Assembly (NCBI GenBank): GCA_016178705.1
Contig: JACOST010000014.1
Span: forward strand, 496,001 to 560,000
From: Deltaproteobacteria bacterium
GTDB lineage: Bacteria > Desulfobacterota > Binatia > HRBIN30 > JACQVA1
DNA length: 64,000 nt
Reading direction: 5' to 3'
The notes beneath the pieces were generated by a model, which worked only from the letters and a program-made list of their open reading frames with translations, was not told the DNA's origin and searched no databases. Made by a program: the position numbers and the translations under genes. Positions 1 to 9,632 of the stretch are shown piece by piece (positions within the stretch are counted from its first letter, which is position 1; each line of letters begins with the position of its first letter).

Positions 1-118
1 CTTTACTCGCGACCTCCGTTTCTGCCAGACCGCGCGCTGCCATCCGCGCTATTGCTTGGTATGTCTCGCCGTCGAGCAGTACGAGGCGGCAACCTTCATT
101 CGTCGCATGCTGCGCCAT
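1..118 (-). CDS. N-terminal part of an unidentified protein, runs off the window edge
   Basis: Reading the minus strand from an ATG at 118 gives 39 codons without a stop to the window edge, beginning MAQHATNEGCRLVLLDGETY and continuing with QAIARMAARG. The composition looks like genuine protein rather than an antisense shadow. No domain is recognisable in so short a piece and there is no strong ribosome-binding site. Between this start and the transhydrogenase gene (119-385) nothing else convincing is seen. Confidence 0.35.
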   Translation of the reverse strand, partial: MAQHATNEGCRLVLLDGETYQAIARMAARGLAETEVASK

Positions 119-385
119 CGCAGGCTCAACACACGCCGGCGGCGGATGGGTACTGTCGTCCGAGTGACCCACACGGGCCTGCGCGTGTGGCGACGTTCGG
201 GTGATGAGGAAGTGTTGTCGTGGTGAGTGCCGACATCGCCCGCCTGCGTGAGACGCGCGCCGACGGACCGGTGCGTCCTCGCCTGCTAGTTGTCTGGCTG
301 CACGATTCGCCCACCAACTAAGGACTGGCACTCCCCCGCGAACCAGCCGCTGCATTCCTTCCCCGCTGTTGCTACACTGCGCGCG

Positions 386-1777
386 ATGCAAACTCGCTAC
401 GACCTCGTTGTCATTGGCAGCGGACCCGGTGGGGAAGGCGCGGCGATGCGCGCGACCAAGGAGGGCAAGTCGGTCTTGGTGATTGATCGGCAAGCCGAGG
501 TCGGCGGCAGCTGCACGCATTGGAGCACGATCCCGAGCAAGGCGCTGCGCTACGCGGTGCGGCAAGTGATGGATCTCACCCACGCGCCGTTGTTTCATGA
601 GCTGCTCAAACCGGCGCGACTGACGTTCGCGCAGCTGCTGCAGAGCGCCAGCTCGGTCATCAGCAAGCAGGTCAACCTCCGTCAAGGATTCTACGAGCGC
701 AACGGTGTCCGACTCGTGCAAGGGCGCGCATCGTTCATCGATCCGCACATCATCGACGTCGAAGAGGACAAAAGCGCGCACGAACGCTTTGAAGGGGACG
801 CATTCGTGATCGCCGCCGGTTCGCGACCGTATCGTCCGCCCGACGTCGATTTCCACCATCCGCGCATCTTCGACAGCGAGACCATCCTGCGGCTTGAAGA
901 TACGCCGCAGTCGATCACCATCTACGGCGCCGGTGTCGTCGGTTGCGAGTACGCCTCGATCTTCCGCACCCTGGGCGTGAAACTCAATCTGGTCAATACG
1001 CGCAAGAAGCTGCTCGAGTTCCTCGACGACGAAATCATCGACGCGCTCTCGTATCACTTGCGTGAACAAGGCGCGTTGATCCGCCACAACGAGGAGTACG
1101 AACGCGTCGAAGGCGAAGACGACGGCGTCGTGCTGCATCTCAAGTCGGGCAAGAAGCTCAAGACCGACATCCTGCTGTGGGCCAACGGTCGCACCGGAAA
1201 TTCCGACGGCCTGGGCCTCGATCGGCTCGGCATCATACCTGACTCGCGCGGCAACATTCCGGTGAACCACGACTACCAGACCGCCCTGCCGCACATCTAT
1301 GCTGTCGGTGACATCATCGGATTTCCCGCCCTCGCCAGCGCGGCGTACGACCAGGGACGCTTCGCCGTCTCGCATCTGCTCACCGGCACCTGTGAGCACC
1401 TGATCGATCTGATTCCGACCGGCATCTACACCACGCCCGAGATCAGCTCAGTCGGTCGCAGCGAGCGCGAGCTCACCGAACGCTCGGTGCCGTACGAAGT
1501 CGGCCACGCGTTTTTCAAGAGTCTGGCGCGCGCGCAGATCACCGGGCAGACCGTCGGCATGCTGAAGATTCTGTTCCATCGCGAGACGCTGCAGATCCTC
1601 GGCCTGCACTGCTTCGGCGATCAGGCGTCGGAGATCATTCACATTGGCCAGGCCATCATGTCGCAGAAGGGCGAGGCGAACACGATCCGGTACTTCGTCA
1701 ATACCACCTTCAACTACCCGACCATGGCCGAAGCCTACCGCGTCGCCGCGCTCAACGGATTGAATCGTCTCTTCTGA
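386..1777 (+). CDS. sthA: Soluble pyridine nucleotide transhydrogenase (SthA-like)
   Basis: Flavoprotein of 463 aa, close to the 466 aa of the E. coli enzyme, which moves hydride between NADPH and NAD in the cytoplasm. The N-terminus carries the FAD dinucleotide-binding motif [10 protein letters not shown]. The SthA hallmark [13 protein letters not shown] follows, where the second redox cysteine of ordinary disulfide reductases is absent. A second Rossmann motif ([10 protein letters not shown]) binds NAD(P), and [12 protein letters not shown] is the second FAD contact. A C-terminal dimerisation domain holds the conserved [13 protein letters not shown]. The ATG at 386 puts the FAD motif at the usual distance; the frame is open to 290, but those 32 codons do not resemble the family. 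Confidence 0.92.
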   Translation: MQTRYDLVVIGSGPGGEGAAMRATKEGKSVLVIDRQAEVGGSCTHWSTIPSKALRYAVRQVMDLTHAPLFHELLKPARLTFAQLLQSASSVISKQVNLRQGFYERNGVRLVQGRASFIDPHIIDVEEDKSAHERFEGDAFVIAAGSRPYRPPDVDFHHPRIFDSETILRLEDTPQSITIYGAGVVGCEYASIFRTLGVKLNLVNTRKKLLEFLDDEIIDALSYHLREQGALIRHNEEYERVEGEDDGVVLHLKSGKKLKTDILLWANGRTGNSDGLGLDRLGIIPDSRGNIPVNHDYQTALPHIYAVGDIIGFPALASAAYDQGRFAVSHLLTGTCEHLIDLIPTGIYTTPEISSVGRSERELTERSVPYEVGHAFFKSLARAQITGQTVGMLKILFHRETLQILGLHCFGDQASEIIHIGQAIMSQKGEANTIRYFVNTTFNYPTMAEAYRVAALNGLNRLF

Positions 1778-1824
1778 CGTGCCTGAATCGCGTCGCTGCG
1801 ACGCTTCGTGCTAGGGTCGCCGGC

Positions 1825-2418
1825 ATGCGGGTTCCGCTCCTTCGCACCGCGCGACTCGTCATTCGCCCGTTCGAGCCCGACGACTTGGACGCCATTCATC
1901 GCATCCTCGACCGCGAACTGAGCGACGCCGACTTCGGCACCGAAGGAGTGCAAACCCGCGACGAGCGGCGAGAGTGGTTGACATGGTCGATCATGAACTA
2001 CGAGCAACTCGGTCAACTCAATCAGCCGCCGTATGGTGATCGGGCGGTTGTGGTGAAGGATACGAACGAGTTGGTCGGTGCGTGCGGGTTTGTGCCCTGC
2101 CTGGCGCCGTTCGGCCAACTGCCATCGTGGCGAGTCGCCGAAGAGACGCGACGATCGTTTCGCGCCGAGTTCGGTTTGTACTACGCGATCTCGCCGGCGC
2201 ACCAACGCCGTGGCTACGCCACCGAAGCGACCCGCGCCTTGATCGAATACGCGCTGAATGATCTGTGCCTGCATCGCATCGTGGCGACCACGACGCACGA
2301 CAACGCTGCGTCGATGGCGGTCATGCGCAAGTTGGGAATGCGGATCGAGCGCAATCCCGATCCCGATCCGCCGTGGTTCCAAGTCGTGGGTGTTTTGGAG
2401 AGCGGTGGTCGGACATGA
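1825..2418 (+). CDS. GNAT family N-acetyltransferase (RimJ/RimL type)
   Basis: Protein of 197 aa that opens with the RimJ/RimL-like phrase LRTARLVIRPFEPDDLDAIH. It holds the acetyl-CoA pyrophosphate-binding segment around PAHQRRGYATEATRALIEYA and the typical late strand HRIVATTTHDNAASMAVMRK. Such enzymes acetylate protein N-termini, amino acids or small molecules, and the substrate cannot be told from sequence. It lies 47 bp after the transhydrogenase gene on the same strand and converges on the small gene at 2444-2689. Confidence 0.85.
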   Translation: MRVPLLRTARLVIRPFEPDDLDAIHRILDRELSDADFGTEGVQTRDERREWLTWSIMNYEQLGQLNQPPYGDRAVVVKDTNELVGACGFVPCLAPFGQLPSWRVAEETRRSFRAEFGLYYAISPAHQRRGYATEATRALIEYALNDLCLHRIVATTTHDNAASMAVMRKLGMRIERNPDPDPPWFQVVGVLESGGRT

Positions 2419-2443
2419 AGCGCCACTTCCGAGCCGCACGCTC

Positions 2444-2689
2444 CTATCGCTCGTCGGGCTTCTTCAAGCCTTGCAAGCCTTGGCCAACGCTGTCGAACAT
2501 CGCCTTCGGGCCGATCCCTCCCGGTGGCGGCAGCGCGTTTTCGCGGGCCATCATGTCGCTGGGCTCACGCTCTACCTGACGCACCGGGCCACCCGACGGC
2601 GAGTGCGTCTCTTGGATCGGCGAGTGACGCCACCGGGTCCATGCGATGAGTGCGATGACGACGAGCAGCAACAGCACGAGGTTCCTCAT
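2444..2689 (-). CDS. Small single-pass membrane protein of unknown function
   Basis: An 81-aa product with one N-terminal hydrophobic segment (MRNLVLLLLVVIALIAW), then a polar, proline-rich tail of about 60 residues. The start is supported by a GGAGG about ten bases upstream on the minus strand. It converges with the GNAT gene with only 25 bp between stops. No family was recognised; it could be an inner-membrane-anchored periplasmic peptide. The 146 bp between it and the next plus-strand gene hold nothing else visible. Confidence 0.55.
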   Translation of the reverse strand: MRNLVLLLLVVIALIAWTRWRHSPIQETHSPSGGPVRQVEREPSDMMARENALPPPGGIGPKAMFDSVGQGLQGLKKPDER

Positions 2690-2835
2690 GTCGCTGATTC
2701 CTCCAGGTCAGATGGTACACGGCCGGGCGGCTCTACACTAGTTTCGAGTGCATACGAAACACGTGTCTGCCCCAAGAGATGTCTTGCACTAGACGCACAA
2801 TCAGCATACGAGCGGTGGCCGATGCAGGGGGACCG

Positions 2836-4314
2836 ATGAATCGCGCAAGAACAATGGCCATTGCCGCCTTGGTTGCGGCGGGATGCGTCGCTGTCAGCGG
2901 CTGTGGCAGTAGCGACGACACCCCGCTCGTGCCGACCGCGACCAGCCTTCCCACACAAACCCGCACGCTGTCGCCACGCCCCACTGTGTCGCTCACGCCG
3001 ACCTTGACCACTACACCGTCATCGACGGCCACCCTCACGTCGACCGCCACCGCAACTTCTTCGAGCACGGTGACGCTCACCGCCACTGCGACGGCTACCT
3101 CAACATCCTCGAACACGGCGACAACCACGCCCACCGCGACTGACACCGCCACCGCCACGCCGACGTTCACCACTACCGACACCCCAACCGTTACGCTGAC
3201 GCCGACCGAAACCCTCACACCGACCGTCACTCCCACTCCGACGGAGACCCTCACCCCGACGGACACCGCGTCGCCCACGGTCACACCGACGGTCACCGCC
3301 ACGCCGACGGCGACCAACACGCTGGGCGTGCTGGGTGTGCGCCACTTCGTCCTCGATCCGGCCAAGAGTATTTTCAAGGTAAAGATCGCCGGCGGGCTGT
3401 CGATTGACTTGGGAAGTTTCCAAGGCCAAACCAACGGCCAGACCGAACCGGCATTCCTCGATCTTGAAGCCGGCCAGCCCGATGCTCAGGGAGTTACCCG
3501 GATCAACGTCCTCCGCGCCTCGGATTACATCTTTGTAAATTCCGACTTGGCTCAGATTGTCTTTTGCATCAAACCGATTGTGCCGGTGATGTCGGCGGGC
3601 GTGCTGGGCTGCAACGGCGGTATGGACATCGGCATTTCACTGAACGTAGACCATCATCTCGGACAAGTCGGCGTCGATGGCTTCACCCTCGCGCAGTGCA
3701 CGGCGCAGCGTGGGACCGTCGAACTTCCATACGCGCTGTGTAGCGCCGGCGCCGTCGGGCAAGCGTGTGATGTCGATACCGACTGCAATACATCGGGGAC
3801 CACCAACGATGGCGTGTGCACCCATGCGCCGTCGACGTGCACCGCCGGCAAGGTCGGCGCCGTGTGCGAGCACGATATCGACTGCGATGTCGATGGCGGC
3901 GACGGCCATTGCGGGAGGCCGCATCCAGGGGTTTGCAACGGCTCGTTGGTTCCCGGATTCGGCACTGGCGACACGGGGCCCGGCGAACTGTTCATCGTCC
4001 CCAATCCCGATCCAGCCGTGCAGCTGAACGGATTGCCAATTGAGTTCACTTTCGAGCAGGCGCTGCCCTGCGGTGACGAAGGTCCTCCGGCCATGCGCCT
4101 TCCCTTTGCGTTGACCACGGGCCATTCGCGATCGTTGGTGTTGAACGCCAACAACGAACTCGGGCACACTTTGAACTTCGACGTTCAGGGCGAGAATTTC
4201 TCGTGCACGGACTGGCAGGACAGCAAGCGCGGCCGTCTGGTGCTCAGTGCTCCGGCGATCGACCAAATGCTGGTTGGTGACATCGCCACCATCTTCAATT
4301 TCTCGGCGCACTGA
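2836..4314 (+). CDS. Thr/Pro-rich surface lipoprotein with Cys-rich C-terminal domain
   Basis: A 492-aa protein. A signal peptide ends in lipobox VSGC near residue 22, so it should be lipid-anchored. Residues about 30-165 form a low-complexity linker of Thr, Pro, Ser and Ala of the TPT/TAT kind. A globular region follows, then two copies of a Cys-rich phrase resembling GQACDVDTDC and GAVCEHDIDC, the pattern of Cys-rich repeats in myxobacterial-type surface proteins. The ATG at 2836 follows a GGGGGACC purine stretch; 19 further upstream codons are open but would bury the signal peptide. Function unknown. It is the first of a group of Thr/Pro proteins in this window. Confidence 0.8.
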   Translation: MNRARTMAIAALVAAGCVAVSGCGSSDDTPLVPTATSLPTQTRTLSPRPTVSLTPTLTTTPSSTATLTSTATATSSSTVTLTATATATSTSSNTATTTPTATDTATATPTFTTTDTPTVTLTPTETLTPTVTPTPTETLTPTDTASPTVTPTVTATPTATNTLGVLGVRHFVLDPAKSIFKVKIAGGLSIDLGSFQGQTNGQTEPAFLDLEAGQPDAQGVTRINVLRASDYIFVNSDLAQIVFCIKPIVPVMSAGVLGCNGGMDIGISLNVDHHLGQVGVDGFTLAQCTAQRGTVELPYALCSAGAVGQACDVDTDCNTSGTTNDGVCTHAPSTCTAGKVGAVCEHDIDCDVDGGDGHCGRPHPGVCNGSLVPGFGTGDTGPGELFIVPNPDPAVQLNGLPIEFTFEQALPCGDEGPPAMRLPFALTTGHSRSLVLNANNELGHTLNFDVQGENFSCTDWQDSKRGRLVLSAPAIDQMLVGDIATIFNFSAH

Positions 4315-4379
4315 AATCGCGCGCGGTGAGGGCGAACGCGGGCCGCGCGGGATCGCTGCGGGCGGGACGCGGAATCATC

Positions 4380-4408
4380 GCAAATCTTGGCAAATCTTGG
4401 CAAATTGA
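4380..4408 (+). repeat. Three tandem copies of a 10-base unit
   Basis: GCAAATCTTG is followed at once by a second GCAAATCTTG and by GCAAATTGAT, in the 169-bp gap before the gene at 4484. It is AT-rich for this window. It could be a binding-site cluster or slippage; nothing proves a role. Confidence 0.5.
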
Positions 4409-4483
4409 TGGATTGACAGTCTCGCACCCGTTCCATACAAGTTGCGCCTGCGGTTGGAGAAACCTGCCCCCACCTGAGCCCGA

Positions 4484-5497
4484 ATGCGTTCGATTCGCAC
4501 ACTGTCCTGGCCGCGCCGGCCGCGCCGCATCGTTGCGTCACGATGGTTCCTCGCGCTGCTCGCATGCATCTGCGCCGCGGTGTTGGCCGGCGCCGCTCTC
4601 GCGGCTACTGTAGGTCAAGAGACCCTGATTGATGTGATCTTCGGCAGCCAGCCCGATCCCGGTGGATTGGACGCCAACGGCGATGGCGTCCTCACCGTCG
4701 CCGACGTTCTTCTGCTCCCGCGCGAAATTCCGCCGACACCCGCCGACACTCCGACCAGTACAGCGACGCGAACGATCACCTCGACCCCGTCGCCGACGGA
4801 AACCCCAACGCCGACACCGACCGTCACGCTCTCCCCGACACCATCACCGACGGCCACCGAAACGCCAACCGCGACCCCCGTGGGGTTGCTGTTCGACGGG
4901 ACCGTGGCGGAGTTCGTGCCCCACGGGGTGGGCGATCAGCTCGTGTACAAGATCACTGATCCGGCGGGCAAGATGACCATCGAGACGACGATAGTAACCA
5001 GCTTGGATACCCTAGGTAATTTCGTGCTCGACGACCAGCAGCTCGATGGTCAGAAGGTCGTGAAACATGAAACGCAGTCCTACTCCGATGCGATCACGCA
5101 GCTATTCTTTGTGGGTGGGAGCGACGTACTGCGGGGGCTGAGTACGACATGCAATCCCCTCCTCTTGCGCCTGAGGATGCCCCTCATCGCTCAGGAGATG
5201 TTCTCCACGGTCAGCCGCTGTACCGTCCGGAGGGACAACACGCCGATCGGCTTCATCGATCGAACCGACACCTTTACTCCCATCGAGATCGTCGACTCCA
5301 TCACCGTAGCGGCTGGCACCTATACGCAGGTCGTGCATCTCGGCGGCAGCACGAACCTCAATGGCGACATGGAGACCGACGAGATTTACTTCGCACCCGG
5401 CATCGGCGCCATCCTGCGGCTGGAGAAGCACGGCACCTTCACCACTAGACACGAATTGTCCGGCGGCACGATCGGCGGCGTGCCGGTGGCGCGGTGA
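4484..5497 (+). CDS. Secreted protein with dockerin-like repeat and Thr/Pro linker
   Basis: A 337-aa protein with an Arg-rich N-terminus and a hydrophobic signal segment (FLALLACICAAVLAGAALAA). One dockerin/EF-hand-like calcium loop follows (GGLDANGDGVLTVADVLLL), then about 40 residues of TPT/SPT linker and a C-terminal domain of about 200 residues of unknown fold. A single calcium loop, rather than the paired loops of true dockerins, suggests a structural repeat. Its TGA overlaps the GTG start of the next gene by four bases, so the two are probably translated together. Confidence 0.8.
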   Translation: MRSIRTLSWPRRPRRIVASRWFLALLACICAAVLAGAALAATVGQETLIDVIFGSQPDPGGLDANGDGVLTVADVLLLPREIPPTPADTPTSTATRTITSTPSPTETPTPTPTVTLSPTPSPTATETPTATPVGLLFDGTVAEFVPHGVGDQLVYKITDPAGKMTIETTIVTSLDTLGNFVLDDQQLDGQKVVKHETQSYSDAITQLFFVGGSDVLRGLSTTCNPLLLRLRMPLIAQEMFSTVSRCTVRRDNTPIGFIDRTDTFTPIEIVDSITVAAGTYTQVVHLGGSTNLNGDMETDEIYFAPGIGAILRLEKHGTFTTRHELSGGTIGGVPVAR

Positions 5498-6825
5498 TCG
5501 AGCCGGTGTGCGCCCAATCCATCAGCACCTTGAGGAACCGAGGATGGCGCGCCGCCATCGCTCTCGCCGTGACAATCGGGTCGCTGGCGCTCGGCATCCG
5601 TTCCGTCGTCGCGGCGGCACCGACGCTGAACGGACACGTTGAGTACGACACCTTCGGTTACCCGGACTCCGCGACGCTCGGGCAGCGCTGGGAGAATTTG
5701 TTCGCCGCCACGGCGCGCGGCACCGGCCAATTCGGTTCCACCCTCACCTGGCAATTTGAAGGACGCGCGGTGGCCGACGATGCGGACTACACCGCGGGCG
5801 CTTATTCACTGCGCAATGCGACTCGCCGCCGCCCGTACCTTTCATTGATTACTGCTCTGCTCGACTATCGGCCGATGCCCGAGGTGCGCGTCAGCGTCGG
5901 CAAGCAGCTCGTCAACTGGAGCGTCTTCGACGAACTCGGGCCGGCGAACTTGATGACGCCGCATGACGAGTCGGACGCGTTCCATCGCGTCGAGCAAGGT
6001 GTCAACGGCATCTCCGTTCACTACAGCGTCGGCAGTGCGTTTGCCGAACTCGTCGTGGTCCCACTGGCCAGCACGCCATCGCGATTGCCGCAGGGACGGT
6101 GGAACATCATCCAAGGCAGCGACGTTGTCGAAGTGCAGAACCAGCCGCCGGTGCGGCTCAACGAAACCCAAGCGGGCGCGCGCGTCGGCACACACATCGG
6201 TTCGCTCGAAGCGAGCCTGATCGGCTACGTTGGGCGCGACACGGAAGCGATATTCGTTCCCGGCCCCCTGATCGTCATCATCGAAAACGGGGTGCCGACA
6301 TTCAAAGCACAGATCATCGATACCTTTCCAACCATGCGCGCCGGCGGCGTGAGCGCATCCTATCCGTGGGGCGATCGGCTGCTGTTTCGGAGAGAGGCGG
6401 TGTACTTCAATAGCCCCGACCCGAATCGCGACGACTTCCTCCACAACGCCTGGGGGGTCGAGTACGCGCTCGACGACTGGCGTTTCGTGCTGAACTACTT
6501 GCGCGACGATCAGATCATCGCGGCCCGCGAAGAAGTCACCAACAAAGGCGAGCGCCGCTTCTTTCAAAGCTTCATATCCGGCGAAGCGCGCTACGACGCC
6601 GGAGGAAGATTTCGCGGACGCCTGCGCGGCGGCTACGATGCCAACGGCGAGTTTGCGTTGATGGAGCCCGAGGTTTCGTACCGGCTCTGGCAAACGCTGT
6701 GGGTGACGTTGCTCGGGCAGGTGACCGGCGTGGGCAAGGCGTCGTACACCAACAACAAGGATTCCTATTTCACCAGCATCCGACACGAGGATCGGCTCGG
6801 GACCCGGATCGAATATGACTTCTGA
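5494..6825 (+). CDS. Outer-membrane beta-barrel protein, DUF1302/porin-like
   Basis: Protein of 443 aa starting at a GTG that overlaps the preceding stop. After a signal peptide ending near VVAAAP, the chain alternates aromatic and polar strands throughout and ends in RIEYDF, the terminal phenylalanine signature for outer-membrane assembly. The segment SVGKQLVNWSVFDELGPANL resembles the conserved part of DUF1302-type barrels, which often sit in catabolic or export clusters. Coupling to the Thr/Pro dockerin-like protein suggests that the two form a surface unit. Cargo unknown. Confidence 0.7.
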   Translation: MIEPVCAQSISTLRNRGWRAAIALAVTIGSLALGIRSVVAAAPTLNGHVEYDTFGYPDSATLGQRWENLFAATARGTGQFGSTLTWQFEGRAVADDADYTAGAYSLRNATRRRPYLSLITALLDYRPMPEVRVSVGKQLVNWSVFDELGPANLMTPHDESDAFHRVEQGVNGISVHYSVGSAFAELVVVPLASTPSRLPQGRWNIIQGSDVVEVQNQPPVRLNETQAGARVGTHIGSLEASLIGYVGRDTEAIFVPGPLIVIIENGVPTFKAQIIDTFPTMRAGGVSASYPWGDRLLFRREAVYFNSPDPNRDDFLHNAWGVEYALDDWRFVLNYLRDDQIIAAREEVTNKGERRFFQSFISGEARYDAGGRFRGRLRGGYDANGEFALMEPEVSYRLWQTLWVTLLGQVTGVGKASYTNNKDSYFTSIRHEDRLGTRIEYDF

Positions 6826-6872
6826 TCGCGTCGCGCCGGGGCGTTGCGGCCAAGTGAGATATCGGCTCGTTC

Positions 6873-8036
6873 ATGTCGTCTTCATCTGAGACGATCCTGC
6901 TGACTGGTGTCAGTGGTTTCTTGGGTCGTCACGTGCTCTGGAATCTGCTGCGGCGCACGGAGGTCGCGACAAAGATCTATTGCCTGCTGCGTCCCGAGAA
7001 CGGCGTGCCGGTCGATCAGCGTCTGCAAACGCTCCTTACGCCGGAACGCGGACCACTGCCCGCCGACGCGCTTGAACGCTGCCATGCGGTTTCCGGCGAC
7101 ATCGTTGATGACAAATTGCTACTCGAACCGGCGATGCGCGACCGGCTTCTCGGCGAAGTCGACCGGATCATTCACTGTGCGGCTACGGTCAAGTTCGATA
7201 CGCCGTTGTCCGAGGCGCGGCGCATCAACGTCGAGGGCACGCGCCACATGCTGCGCTTCGCCGAGGCGCTGCAGGCTCGCGGTCGCTTGCGCCGCGTCGA
7301 TCACTTCAGCACCGCGTTCGTCGCGGGTACCACCGCCGGCCGCGCGTATGAGGACCGGCTCGATCGCACGCAGTTCAACAACACCTACGAACAAACGAAG
7401 TGGGAAGCCGAGCAGATCGTCCGCGAGGCGCAAGGTCGGTTGCCGATCACGATCTACCGGCCCAGCGTTGTCGTCGGTGACTCGAAGACCGGCTACACAT
7501 CGAACTTCCGCGTCTTGTATTGGCCGCTGAAGATTCTGGCCAGTGGCCTGGTGGTCGTGGTACCCGCCGACCGGCAGGGGATCGTCGATGTCGTGCCGAT
7601 CGACTATGTCGTAGAGGCGTTCGAAGCCCTCAGCAGAAGCGAGCAGTCGGTGGGAAAATGTTATCACCTCGCGGCCGGTCCTGAGCAGCACAGTTCGATC
7701 GGTGAGCTGTTGGAGATGGGCGCGGCGTTCTTTGGCGTCCGCCACCCGTGGATGATTCCGCCGCAGATCTCCTACCGCATCGCCCGGCCGCTGTTGTACA
7801 CGATGTTTTGGGGCAAGCGGCGGGCGCTGCTACGGACCGGCGAGCAATACTTCCCGTATTTTTCGTACCGCGCGTCGTTCGATACCGCGGCGGCCGGGAC
7901 CGACTTGGCCGCGACCGGCATCGCCGCGCCGTCGGTGAAGCACTACTTCGGCAACATCATGAAGTTCTGCGTGGACACGAATTGGGGACGAACGCCGAAG
8001 CCTCCGCACTCTTGCGCGCCCGGTGCGGCCGGTTGA
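6873..8036 (+). CDS. Extended short-chain dehydrogenase, thioester-reductase / fatty acyl-CoA reductase type
   Basis: A 387-aa NAD(P)-binding protein of the male-sterility/thioester-reductase group (NAD_binding_4). Visible are the glycine motif TGVSGFLGRHV, the strand IIHCAATVKF, and the catalytic YEQTKWEAE (YxxxK). A C-terminal substrate region of about 120 residues follows. Relatives reduce acyl-CoA or acyl-carrier thioesters to aldehydes or alcohols, or act on sterol-like alcohols. It is followed after 11 bp by a methyltransferase gene on the same strand, probably in one operon that modifies a lipid. Confidence 0.8.
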   Translation: MSSSSETILLTGVSGFLGRHVLWNLLRRTEVATKIYCLLRPENGVPVDQRLQTLLTPERGPLPADALERCHAVSGDIVDDKLLLEPAMRDRLLGEVDRIIHCAATVKFDTPLSEARRINVEGTRHMLRFAEALQARGRLRRVDHFSTAFVAGTTAGRAYEDRLDRTQFNNTYEQTKWEAEQIVREAQGRLPITIYRPSVVVGDSKTGYTSNFRVLYWPLKILASGLVVVVPADRQGIVDVVPIDYVVEAFEALSRSEQSVGKCYHLAAGPEQHSSIGELLEMGAAFFGVRHPWMIPPQISYRIARPLLYTMFWGKRRALLRTGEQYFPYFSYRASFDTAAAGTDLAATGIAAPSVKHYFGNIMKFCVDTNWGRTPKPPHSCAPGAAG

Positions 8037-8047
8037 AAGGCCCAGAC

Positions 8048-8995
8048 GTGTCAGAAGAAATCGGTCACGCGCACTCGGTGAACCGGACAGTATCCGAACC
8101 GGCAATCGGCACCGCGTACAACGCGTCGAACGTGACCTTCCGGGTTCTTCGCGCCTTTGGGTGGGGTCCGTTGCTCAATCTCGGCTACTACCCGTTCGGC
8201 AAGCCGCTCACGCTGCTCAACTTCCTGGTGACGCCGCTGATCCTGACGCCGTTCTTTCGCCTGCCGGCCGCGCAGATGAACCTGGTCAAGAAGAGCGTTG
8301 CACTGCTGGATCTCCGCGGCGGTCGCCGCGTGCTCGATGTCGCCTGTGGCCGCGGAACCAGCTCGTACATGATGGCGAACGCGTCTCCGCACACGCACGT
8401 CACCGGCATCGACCTGCTGGCGGAAAACATGGCCGTCGCGCGTACCCTCTACGGCAATACGCCGAATCTGAGTTACCGCGAGGGCGACGCGATGAACCTC
8501 GACTTCCCCGAGCGGTCGTTCGATCGCGTCCTCTGCCTCGAGGCTGCGTTCCACTTCCCCGATCGCGCCCGCTTCCTGAGCCAGCTTAATCGGGTGGTGG
8601 ATGCGGGAACACGCGTCGTGATCGTCGACTTCATGTGGAAGAACGACGAGGCGCGCCACCACTGCAGCGAGGCGACCCGCCGTTTGGTGGGCAGCACGTG
8701 GCAGTGGGACAATTTCGATTCGGTCCAAGCGTATCAGCACAATGCGCGGACGAATGGTTTCAACGTCGAAGCCTGTCTCGATTGGTCATCGCATGTCACG
8801 GCGCCGCTGCGCACGATCTTCAAGTGCGTCGCCGGACTCGCCCAGCGGACCTGGGGTCGCGCCCTGCTGCTGCAGCAGAATCCACTACTGCGCGCGCTCA
8901 CCGACGAAGACTGGCGAGAGTTCGCCCGCTCGGCGCGCGCGCATTCGGATGTTCAGCGGCACTCGCAATACGTCGCGTTGGTGCTGAGCCGTTGA
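8048..8995 (+). CDS. Class I SAM-dependent methyltransferase, lipid/sterol-type
   Basis: A 315-aa methyltransferase with motif I VLDVACGRGTSSYM, an acidic residue after strand 2 (GIDLLAENM) and motif FDRVLCLEAAFHF. This is the arrangement of the UbiE/sterol C-methyltransferase-like group. The GTG at 8048 is chosen because AAAGG lies just upstream and because it avoids overlap with the reductase gene; an open frame extends back to 7748 but reads as antisense-type Arg/His-rich filler. A hydrophobic N-terminal stretch (GYYPFGKPLTLLNFLVTPLI) suggests membrane association. Substrate unknown. Confidence 0.8.
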   Translation: MSEEIGHAHSVNRTVSEPAIGTAYNASNVTFRVLRAFGWGPLLNLGYYPFGKPLTLLNFLVTPLILTPFFRLPAAQMNLVKKSVALLDLRGGRRVLDVACGRGTSSYMMANASPHTHVTGIDLLAENMAVARTLYGNTPNLSYREGDAMNLDFPERSFDRVLCLEAAFHFPDRARFLSQLNRVVDAGTRVVIVDFMWKNDEARHHCSEATRRLVGSTWQWDNFDSVQAYQHNARTNGFNVEACLDWSSHVTAPLRTIFKCVAGLAQRTWGRALLLQQNPLLRALTDEDWREFARSARAHSDVQRHSQYVALVLSR

Positions 8996-9027
8996 GTCGG
9001 TGCTCCGCGGCTTTGCTTTCGAACTGA

Positions 9028-9061
9028 GTGTCGTGACTCGTGTTCGTGATTCGTGCTCGTC
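9028..9061 (+). repeat. GTGACTCGTG/GTGATTCGTG repeat
   Basis: Short imperfect iterations of the type CGTGACTCGTG, CGTGATTCGTG sit between the methyltransferase gene and the pseudogene. The same word set recurs, partly in reverse orientation, at 31030-31110 between two divergent genes. This suggests a dispersed intergenic repeat family. Confidence 0.45.
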
Positions 9062-9286
9062 AAGAGAGATCATCAAGTAGTCGCTTCGCGTCCTGCAAGT
9101 CGCTTGTATCGAAGCCTTCCGTGAACCAGGCGTAGAGCGGGGCGAGCAGCGCGCGGGCGGCGTCGCGTTTGCCCTGGCGCTGCCAGAGGCGCGCCAGGCT
9201 GGTGGCGGCGCGCAGCTCGAACGTCTTGGCCTCCTGCGCACGCGCGATATCGAGCGCGCGCTGGAAACACTGCTCCGCTTCCTGTT

Positions 9287-9384
9287 CCACCCCCTCTCCC
9301 TCTGGGAGAGGGCTGGGGTGAAGGCTCCTGCGCACCGCCGCCGCAACGGAGCCCTCATCCACCCCCTCTCCCAGGGGGCGAAGG
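9287..9384. repeat. CCCTCTCC-type palindromic repeat inside the pseudogene
   Basis: CCCCCTCTCCCTCTGGGAGA, GGGCTGGGGTGAAGG and, 50 bp later, CCCTCATCCACCCCCTCTCC and CAGGGGGCGAAGG form imperfect inverted arms. In the minus frame this encodes PLGEGVDE and [14 protein letters not shown] in the middle of a TPR segment, so it is an insertion. The same family occurs at 15763-15821 in the carboxylase gene. Confidence 0.75.
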
Positions 9385-9598
9385 AACCTATTCGCGATCG
9401 GTGTGATCTGCGCAATCAAAATCTCTCCCCGCAGCCGGTGGATCTCCGCATCAAAGAAAGTGCTGTCCCAGTTGCTCGGCGAGCGCGACCCCGAGTGCCA
9501 GCGCGCCCAAGGCCATCGCAGAATTTCGCCGCTGCCGGGTTCTCCCGCCCACACGCTGCGCAGCGCACAGCACCTTTCTGCCATTTTCTTCCGAACAC

Positions 9599-9632
9599 CC
9601 TAACAGCGTAACATCCTAACAACCTGTCCCGC
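9599..9632. repeat. Short CTAACA-type direct repeat
   Basis: ACACCCTAACAGCGTAACAT followed by CCTAACAACC gives two near-copies of (A)CCCTAACA with GTAACA between. It lies exactly between the two zinc-ribbon fragments of the pseudogene and introduces stops there, so it looks like a small insertion that helped break the gene. Confidence 0.4.

Noticed and set aside
126-317. 63-codon minus-strand frame near the window start
   Set aside because: Ser/Arg/Thr-rich filler, no ribosome site, and a more protein-like frame exists at 1-118.
2950-3330. Repetitive ACNCCGAC-type sequence that might suggest a CRISPR array
   Set aside because: It is a coding Thr/Pro low-complexity segment, with no regular repeat-spacer layout.
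2733-3434. Val/Gly-rich minus frame with VGVxV repeats
   Set aside because: Simply the reverse strand of the Thr/Pro-coding segment of the lipoprotein gene.
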